Below are positions 56,330 to 64,000 of a DNA stretch of 64,000 bases, in pieces (position 1 is the first letter of the stretch; every line of letters starts with the position of its first letter). Below the pieces are notes generated by a model. That model searched no databases. It saw only the letters and a list, made by a program, of their open reading frames with translations, and had not been told where the DNA came from. A program made the translations under genes and the position numbers. Source of the DNA: Phaseolus vulgaris (Eukaryota > Streptophyta > Magnoliopsida > Fabales > Fabaceae); assembly GCF_000499845.2 (NCBI RefSeq), contig NC_023756.2, forward strand, positions 32,797,406 to 32,861,405, in the 5' to 3' direction.

Positions 56330-56889
56330 CTAGCGGGAACACAGGCACTCACGCGTCTGTGTATCCGCATTTCTTATTTTTTTCATTTATATATATATTT
56401 ATGTTTAATATTAAAATTTGAATAAATAATATTATTATTTGCACATTTATCTTAACAATATAAATTTATAGTATATTATAAATAAAAAATGATATTATCA
56501 TTATTATGTAGAATTATTGTACTTTGTGTGAATTGGCTTAACTAATGCGAGTAATTGATCATCATTCTAAGTGTTTTATTCTTTACAAATTTTATTTCCT
56601 AAGAATGTCACACACATTAACCACTTTTGCAATTCAAAACCGTTTATCTTCTCCAGTATTTGCACTAATATTTTTTTTTCTCTCTAATTTGAAGAGATAT
56701 TCTTCTTTCTATGCAAGATGTTTGAAAAGTAACCACTTTTTCAATTCAAAACCGTCTCCAACCTCTATTTCAATTTAAAATTGTTCCTCCACATATATTA
56801 AATATTTTAGAGAAAATAAGAAATGACAACAATGTCCTTAATATAATCAAATATTTATATAAGGATAAAATAGGGAAAAAGTTAAGAAT

Positions 56890-56935
56890 TGTTAAAGAGG
56901 AGAATCCCTTTATATATAGGTATAGGTATATATAT
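56890..56935 (-). other. Internal Helitron 5'-end-like sequence
   Basis: GAGAATCCCTTTATATATAGGTATAGG matches the 5' terminal region of the Helitron (right end at 58462), suggesting a nested or earlier end. The terminal TC is mutated. Confidence 0.5.
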
Positions 56936-57689
56936 TTTTAATTAAATATGTTTAAAATAATTAAATAATTATATATTTTTATCACAATAAATCAAATGTA
57001 ATATGATTTTAATAATGTGATTCTTAATGAGTAAAGAAATTGAAGTTATTAATTTATAAAATAAACTAAACATCTCTATTGGAAAAAATAAAATAAAATG
57101 TATACGTTAAAGAAATAGGAAAAGCAAAATAAGATAAATAAAAGAGATGAAATATGAAGAAAATTAGCAATACACATTTCAGAATCTAAAAATTAGAGTT
57201 TTTGAAGCATTGAGGAGACGAAAAACATGGTGAAGTGACTGTGATGAAATGTGAAGAGGAACAGTAATACACTGTTTCAAAATCTCAAAATTAGAATTTT
57301 GAGGAGGCGGGAGGCATAGTGGCAGCCAAGGAAGACTGTGTGCGCTTGCATTTAGATGTTGGAAGGATCAACAATGAAGGTGTTTGCTCACGCTGAGCAT
57401 CACAGCTTGGAACTTCTCGATTTCTTCTTCTTTATCTCCTCCTTCCTCTTGTGCTTGAGAAATATGAAAGAAGACGCACCAAAATTGAATTTGCGCGCAC
57501 TTGGGACTCTGTAGAAAGAATATCAAATAGCATCATACAATAGTTTTTAAGATGTTTCTATATTCTTCCTCTCTCATAGTTTTCTTATATATAATTATTT
57601 TTGTCTAAACAAAGTAACCATGCATAAACCCACATTTCACCCCTCTCTCTCCACTCTTCTCTAATAAAACGTATCAATCTCTCCACTCT

Positions 57690-57980
57690 CCTGCCCATTA
57701 AGTGAGAACAAATAAAATAAAATTTTAATATTAAAAAACGCTTATTTAATAAAGAAGAATATTACTTTTAAAACAGAAAAGTAACAAATTTCTCCACTCA
57801 CCTGTCCATGAGAATAAATAAAATAAAATTTTAAAATTAAAAAACGCTTATTTAATAAAGAAGAATATTAGTTTAAAACAGAAAAGTAACCCATTTCTCC
57901 ACTCTCCCGCGAGTTAAGTGAGAACAAAAATAAATTAACGTACCAATCTCTCCATTTTCCTGTTAGTTAAGTAGCGAGAA
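57690..57980. repeat. Internal direct repeats in the Helitron
   Basis: The block GTGAGAACAAATAAAATAAA ... AAAACGCTTATTTAATAAAG ... AAACAGAAAAGTAAC occurs in two clear copies (about 57702 and 57808) and a partial third. Confidence 0.7.
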
Positions 57981-58019
57981 CAAATAAAATAAAATTAAAA
58001 AATTGTTTTATTAACTTCT

Positions 58020-58462
58020 AAAATTATAAAATGTCCAAATAACCAAAATAAATTGATAAAACAAAATATTAAGTAAGGATAAAATAGGAAAACAATTTAG
58101 AGCAGTTAAAGTGGAGAATCCAAAATGTCCAAATAACCAAAATAAATTGATAAAACAAAATATTAAGCAAGGATAAAGTAGGAAAACAATTTAGAGCAGT
58201 TAAAGTGGGGAATCCCCTTTATATATAGGTAAAAAACTGTTTTATTAACTTCTAAAATTATAAAATGTCCAAATAACCAAAATAAATTGATAAAACAAAA
58301 TATTAAGTAAGGATAAAATAGGAAAACAATTTAGAGCAGTTAAAGTGGAGAATCCAAAATATCCAAAGAACCATTGATAAAACAAAATATTAAGCAAGGA
58401 TAAAGTAGGAAAACAATTTAGAGCAGTTAAAGTGGGGAATCCCCTTTATATATAGATATAGA
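58020..58462 (-). repeat. Repeated Helitron 5'-terminal blocks
   Basis: Four copies (starting about 58028, 58123, 58264 and 58358) of AAATGTCCAAATAACC...AATTTAGAGCAGTTAAAGTG, two of them ending in GGGGAATCCCCTTTATATAT, the Helitron 5' end. They form tandem duplications of the terminus. Confidence 0.8.
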
Positions 58463-58810
58463 TTATTAATATTATTAAATAATATTAATATTATTAATAT
58501 TATTTAATATTATTAATATTATTAACTATTATTAATATTATTAATATTATTAAATATTATTAATATTATTTAATATGATTAATATTATAAATATTTATTA
58601 ATATTATTAAATATTTATTAATATTATAAATAATGTTAATATTATTAATATTATAAAAAATGTTAATTTTATATATATTTTTATTAATACTATTTATATT
58701 ATTAATGTTATTATTACTGATATTATTAATTTTGTTATATTACTAATATCATTAATATTATTATTATTAATATAATACTATTTATATTATTTAAATTATT
58801 ATATTAATAT
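58463..58810. repeat. ATT-rich simple array, right part
   Basis: ATTATTAATATT units that become irregular to the right (ATTTATATTATT). Continuous in type with 55690-56329, so it is the other half of the split array. Confidence 0.85.
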
Positions 58811-58819
58811 TAATAATAT

Positions 58820-59036
58820 GTATAATAGTTAGTAGGTAATAGAGATCCGTAGGTAAAAGTTGGTAGGTAATAATATCTGTAGGTAATAGTTAGTAGGTAA
58901 TGCTGAATTTACCTACAGATTCAGAATCTATAGGTAATGTTATTCGTAGGTAATATCCGTAGGTAATGCTGAATTTACCTACGGACTCAGATTCGTGGGT
59001 AAAAATCCGTAGATAATACTGATTTTTTTTGTAGTG
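58820..59036. mobile_element. CACTA-like terminal region, one end
   Basis: Ends TTTTTTTTGTAGTG, i.e. CACTACAAAA on the minus strand. The preceding 200 bp contains CCGTAGGTAA repeats and TTACCTACGGA inverted copies, typical subterminal repeats. The other terminus was not found in the window. Confidence 0.6.
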
Positions 59037-62000
59037 AATAAGGTTGACTCCAATTGTATAACATAAACACTAAATTGAACAAGAACCACATGTTTGAGGG
59101 GAAAATTGAGTAAATCCCACTTAAGTCATTGCCGAAATCTTATATAAAAACTTTAAAGAGATGAAAACAATTTTTTTACAGAAATTAAAGTTAATTTATA
59201 TTTATATTTAAATTAAAAGAATAAAATCATAAAATATTATATATAAAGATTAATTCATTTTTTATTAAAAAAACTTGTCCAAACATTACTATTTTTGTTT
59301 TCTCAGAACATGTTACGATACCAATTTGCTACAATTTTTTAAAAAAATGTTCATGGTAAACACGAGAAGGATTGTTAGTAATTGATAATGAAATAAGTAA
59401 ACTTCTATAAAGTTTGAGAATATTTTTAACTTTTTTTATCTTATGACATTATAAATAGCATAAAATTCAAAAAGAAATATAAAATAAAAAAAATCAAAAA
59501 TAACTTAAACAACCCCATTAAAAGTTTAAATAAAAACAAGAAGACAGTAGAAAAACTTTTTCTAATGCCTAACTACCGTAAAAATAGCAAATAAAATATT
59601 AAATCTCAAAAACTCAATCACTAGGTCTTGCATTCAGCATGATAATAAAAATCGTTTGTTAATAATGTTTTATTCATTTTTTTTATCAGAAAAATATTTT
59701 ATTGATCTATTTTTAATTACTATAAGATTTTAAGTTCAGAGTTATACTCTAATTTCTAATTTAATCGATTTTAAGCATATTTTATTTTAGACAATAATTT
59801 GTTTTAGTAGGGTCTACCCGTGTCGTGTTACTATCATTTCACGTCTTTTTGAGTGAGAAATATAATAAGATATATTTCAATCAAGATACCAAAATATAAT
59901 TATGACTGTTACGACAAGATCTCCTTTTCGAAGAGGTGGGAATGGGTGGATGATGTTGATTTAAAATATTAATTATAAGTATAATATAGAATAAGTTTAT
60001 TAACTTCTATAATAAACAATTTTAAAATCTATAGAAACTTTTATCAGTTGACTATAAGTCTTTTTACAATATATTAATTTATTATATTTTAAAATTGATA
60101 ATTTAGTTCCCTAAGACTTTTATCTTCAATGTAGTTATTTTAGTAATATTTTTGCTCATGCCACTTAAATATTTTTTTTTCCTTTTTTCTATTTAAGTTT
60201 TTCAATTTATATATTTTTTTCTTTAAGTATTATAATTTTCATTTTTCGTGAAAAATATTTATATACAAATAATTTTGGAAAAGATATACAATATTAAGAA
60301 TGATACTATGAGAGGAGAATGATCACCCAGTGTAACATATAATGATATAAACTATTACTAACTTATGTTATCTCTATTGTAAAATTCCTTAAACAAAATC
60401 TTAATTTAAGTGGCCTAACTTTTCAAAATCTCACATAATTTTAATATTTTTTATAATTTTTATTTTATTGGAAGGGCTTATAAAATTTACACTTTCATTA
60501 ATATTTTATGTGATAATGTTTTTAAGATGAAAAAAAATATTATTTTACTTTTATGATTCATACTCTTATTTAAAAAATTTTAATCTTATATTTAAGGTAA
60601 TGACAATATATAGTTTAATGTAAAGACTTTATAAAGTTAAGATGTTAAACTTCTAACATTAAATACGACCCTACCTATACTAAATATTTTGCATAATAAG
60701 ATATAAAATAATTTAAGATGGTATTTATAAGAACTCACTTTTGCCACAATTCTTACACTTAGATTAAAAGTTAAACAAAAGAGAATTATTTCAAATTAAG
60801 AGAGATCTATTTCATTGAATGTGACATAAATTAGATGTTTTAAAATGAAATTAAAGCTTTCAAGATTGAATTTGTGTAACAATTTTCTAATTGATTAATT
60901 TTCTTACCTAACTTCTTTTATCGTTAATTTTCTTACCTAATTCCTTATTTGATTCTCTTTCAATGAATTAATCAAAAGTAACCCTTACTAGTTATCGAAA
61001 TAAAAGTGTATATATAATTGAATTTATATATACACTCAATGACTATTTCTACTCAAACTTTTTATGACCCTTTTTAATTAATTAGGTCTTCGAAAAATTA
61101 AATTTATAGTTATGGTTTAAAGTCTAGCTCCTTTCTATAATTTCAACCAAAATAAGTTGATTAATTTATGTACAAACGATGATTAATTTTCTTAAATAGA
61201 TAAAATTAACAAAAAGAAAATTCAAAATGGACAAAAAAAAACAAATTCAAATAATTATCAAGGGCAAAATCTCCATCTTAAAAAAGAGGTTTCTACTCAC
61301 ACATAAATGAGAGAACTCCAAAAGGAAATAAACGGTGGAATCACAATTTTTATCTTACAACATAGTGCTAAAAACAAGGTTAATGTTTTGATACCCTAAT
61401 AGGGTTTTTTAAAGTCAAGGAGTACATGTATATATAGAACCAACTATAAAACATTTAAAGCTTTATAAAGCTAAAAAAAAAGTCAAATTTGTCCAACGGG
61501 GTGGGCATTATTGGGTACTGTCAATAAAGGTGTCACAATCATGGCATATATCCAAGGTCATATCATCCAATTAATTCCTTGAAGAAATATCCACTCCCCT
61601 TTATATGTTACTATTTGCTAGAATTTTGTTTTTACTCTTGACTAAGTAATTTGCTTTTAACTAACTAATATGTTGACTCTTGATACACAATTAAAGAATA
61701 AAAAATGTATTGATAGTAAAATATACAAACCAACCAATAATTTGATGTTAATGTGATACATGTTTTATAGATAAAAATTATTGAAATAAAAATTAACTTT
61801 AAAGATAAAAATAATTAATTATTATAATTAAATTATATATTATTTTGTAGATTAAAAAATTATTCATATATAAATTAATTTTTATTATGAGTAAAAAAAT
61901 TATAAATTAGTTTCTACATTTTTATAATTAAATATCAAAATTTTAGCTACGGATTATTTTAGATTCTACGGTTGGTTGCTAATTAAATATCAATATAAAA

Positions 62001-62363
62001 ATTAATTTATAAATATTTATTAATAATAAAAATTATTTTAAATATAAATAATTTTTTAGTTTATAAAATAATATCTAATTTAGTCAATATAATGATTAAT
62101 TATTTTTTCTCTAAAATTAGTTTCTATTTAATGATTTTCTACTAGTGATATTTTATAATATATATAGAAAAATTAAAAATTAAATTATTTATAAGAAAAA
62201 TAAATATTTTATGATAAAATATTTTTTAATGAGAAATTTAAAAAGAAATTAAAATTTTATATATTTTTAAAATATTTTTATTACTTAAAATTACAGAATT
62301 TAAAATTTTACCTAAAAAAGAAAGAATTTGATTTTTTTTTTTATAATTTATTTATCTCCCATA

Positions 62364-62396
<33 letters not shown>

Positions 62397-62951
62397 TCTT
62401 TTTAACTTTCTTCTTAGTTATATTTATATTAAATGATTAAATTTCTCTAAAAAATTGAATAGAAGTATAATTTTATGTTTTTTAGAAAATATTTTTATCT
62501 CAATTTTTTATGTTTTGCGGAAAATGAGAAAAAAATAGAAGAAATAAAAAATTCAAACAATAGTTTAACATTGAGAAAAGGCTTGTGATTGCACCTTCAA
62601 CTACTTAAACCCCTAAACCGTAAATCATATATGGATACTAAAATTAATGAAAGACAATTATCTCTATTGGTAACTCACTCAAGCCATAATTCAACATAAA
62701 GTGCCAACATTTGAGACATGCACTTATTCAAAGACATTTTGGACATGGATTTCATCTCACTTGAAACGTTTCAGACAAGGATACTAAAATTCAGCTTAAA
62801 TTGTGGCGACAAATCTCTTAGCTAAACCACCCAACAAAAGCATATAAATGGAACATGTTGAACCAGTTACCGCAGTTGAGTGCCCGACAGAAAGTTCAAG
62901 CGAGGAGTAGGTATAAATGGAACATGTTGTGTTTTGTGAAGAGATTCACTT
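59037..62951. other. AT-rich intergenic DNA
   Basis: No ORF above background. A (TA)n microsatellite follows GTGTGTG at 62371-62396. Around 61930-62160 short AT-rich inverted stretches (AATTAGTTTCTA) hint at a decayed MITE without clear ends. At 62840-62935 ATAAATGGAACATGTTG occurs twice. Confidence 0.5.
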
Positions 62952-63323
62952 TGTTAGAATTACTATATTAAAATTTAGTTTTTTCTCTTCCCTTGTAAAC
63001 ATGAATTGCGTGGATAACTCTATGCTCAAATGATGATTTTTATTTAAGTATAAGTTACCATATGTTACTATTTGGGATTGTTAAAGGGCTTTACTGCTAT
63101 TGGGTTTGGCCCATCCTTTACTATTTTGTTATGCTTTTCTATATGTACCTCTACCACCATAACTAAGACATGTGTATGAATTATTACGGAATAGATTCAA
63201 TTTCAGATTTCCTTTTCTCTTTCATTCTATCTTCTTCTCTGTTCTTCGTGAATAGGGTTTGCCTTTACCCATCTCTGTGCACACACTGGTTCCTACCGCT
63301 ACTCTTATGTTCCATAAAATCCA
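62952..63323 (+). repeat. 5' LTR of the right-hand copia element
   Basis: Starts TGTTAGAATTACTATATT, ends CATAAAATCCA, and is followed at once by the PBS. A CTATATGT promoter-like box lies at about 63138. Confidence 0.8.
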
Positions 63324-63326
63324 ATA

Positions 63327-63340
63327 TGGTATCAGAGCTC
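63327..63340 (+). other. Primer-binding site (initiator Met-tRNA)
   Basis: TGGTATCAGAGCTC matches the 3' end complement of initiator tRNA-Met used by most plant copia elements. Confidence 0.9.
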
Positions 63341-63472
63341 TTCAAATGAAGAGTTCTACTACGCTACCCTAATTCCTTAGATTCCCCTTTTTCTTTATCT
63401 TACGTTTTCTTTATTTTTCTTTTTTTTGTTGTTCTTGAGTGCCTTGATTTTCTTCTTTATTGTGCAGGATCA

Positions 63473-64000
63473 ATGGCAGACGAAGGGGTTATGCCACTCA
63501 CTCAATCGGAACAACCAACAAATATTTTTTTGTATTTGCATCCGAGCGAAAACCCTGCGGCTTCTCTAGTCTCTCCGGTTCTCGATTCCACCAACTACCA
63601 TTATTGGAGCCGCTCAATGATTACTGCTCTAAGCGCCAAGAACAAGGTTGAGTTCATTCTTGGTGATAACCCTTGTTCGTCGCAAGATAACCCTAATTTT
63701 CCCGCGTGAACACGCTGCAATAACATGGTGGCGTCCTGGTTAGTTCATTCTGTTTCTCTTCCCATTAGGCAGAGTATAATCTGGATGGATGTTGCTATTG
63801 ATATTTGGAACGATATGAAAACCCGTTATTCTCAAGGAGATTTATCCCGCATCTCTGATTTACAATTCGAAGTCACATCTTTAAGTCACGGTGATCTTTC
63901 TGTCACTGACTATTTTACCAAACTGCATATAATTTGGGATGAGCTAGATAATTTTCGCCCTAATCCCCTATGCACTTGTTCTGTTAAATGTTCTTGTTAT
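63473..64000 (+). pseudogene. Copia gag, 5' part, with an in-frame stop
   Basis: The ATG at 63473 opens MADEGVMPLTQSEQ. It continues NPAASLVSPVLDSTNYHYW and SMITALSAKNKVEFI, the usual start of copia Gag (LDSTNYxxWSRSM). A TGA at 63707 (after FPA) interrupts it. The same frame then runs on: MVASWLVHSVSLPIRQSI, IWNDMKTRYSQGDLSRI and SVTDYFTKLHIIWDELDNF, reaching the edge. The stop fits a single-base change from a Trp codon. The rest, including the zinc knuckle, lies outside. Confidence 0.88.

Larger units (their letters stand above)
56330..58462 (-). mobile_element. Helitron, non-autonomous, inserted at A|T
   Basis: The minus strand begins TCTATATCTATATATAAAGG at 58462 and ends CTAG at 56330. 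Just before the end a hairpin is formed by GCGG..ACACAG and CTGTGT..CCGC around CGTGAGTG. The bases flanking the insertion on the minus strand are A before TC and T after CTAG, the Helitron target. There is no Rep/helicase ORF. The interior is AT-rich with duplicated segments. Confidence 0.88.
62952..64000 (+). mobile_element. Ty1/copia LTR retrotransposon, 5' end, cut by window
   Basis: A 372-bp LTR (62952-63323, TGTTAGAATT...AAATCCA), a primer-binding site, and a gag that runs off the window. Only the 5' part is visible, so no TSD or 3' LTR can be checked. Confidence 0.9.

Overview
This is a repeat-dominated plant nuclear window. It is probably from a legume: the one host gene resembles the isoflavonoid-type UGT88 glycosyltransferases, and the transposon families look like those of phaseoloid legumes. 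The species is inferred, not shown. I see one intact host gene, a single-exon UDP-glycosyltransferase at 20975-22399 with a TATA box. Almost everything else is transposable-element DNA, much of it nested, and several boundaries are fixed by target-site duplications (TSDs) that I could read.

Layout. 1-2530: minus-strand LINE (endonuclease plus start of the RT linker), broken. 3641-6256: a CACTA element (TSD AAT) holding a second CACTA at 4382-5277 (TSD TGT). 6502-13272: a decayed Ty1/copia element (minus) inserted into another LINE, whose reading frame resumes on both sides. 14512-18680: a third LINE (minus), split by a solo LTR at 15060-16252. 19000-20900: AT-rich DNA with a perfect 24-bp-arm inverted repeat, then the UGT gene. 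23040-24260: decayed plus-strand copy of a gypsy antisense gene followed by a minisatellite. 25149-26224: copia-type solo LTR (TSD TATAA). 26571-27022: 5'-truncated LINE with a 12-bp TSD. 27315-28247: CACTA element (TSD AGA). 28975-36134: Athila- and Tat-like gypsy debris, including a 2.3-kb direct duplication.

36940-49202 is a complete Tat-lineage gypsy element of 12.26 kb (TSD GATTA, LTRs about 1% different by eye). Its pol ORF is uninterrupted and carries two RNase H domains. The 3' part has three tandem-repeat arrays and an antisense, apparently spliced gene on the opposite strand. The element landed in a CACTA element, between its DUF8039-like and ULP1-like coding segments. A solo LTR of the same gypsy family, inverted, lies at 53183-53978 (TSD GTTAA) inside another CACTA remnant (about 52197-55545). 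55690-58810 is a long ATT-rich simple array split by a Helitron at 56330-58462. 62952-64000 is the start of another Ty1/copia element (LTR, PBS, gag) that runs off the window.

The most interesting object is the antisense gene of the gypsy element. It has a PF04195-like domain, a Pro-rich linker and a coiled coil. A 181-bp GT-AG intron on the antisense strand joins two exons in frame, and a decayed second copy lies near 23.2 kb. Lineage names (Tat, Athila, UGT88) rest on motif recognition without database searches.
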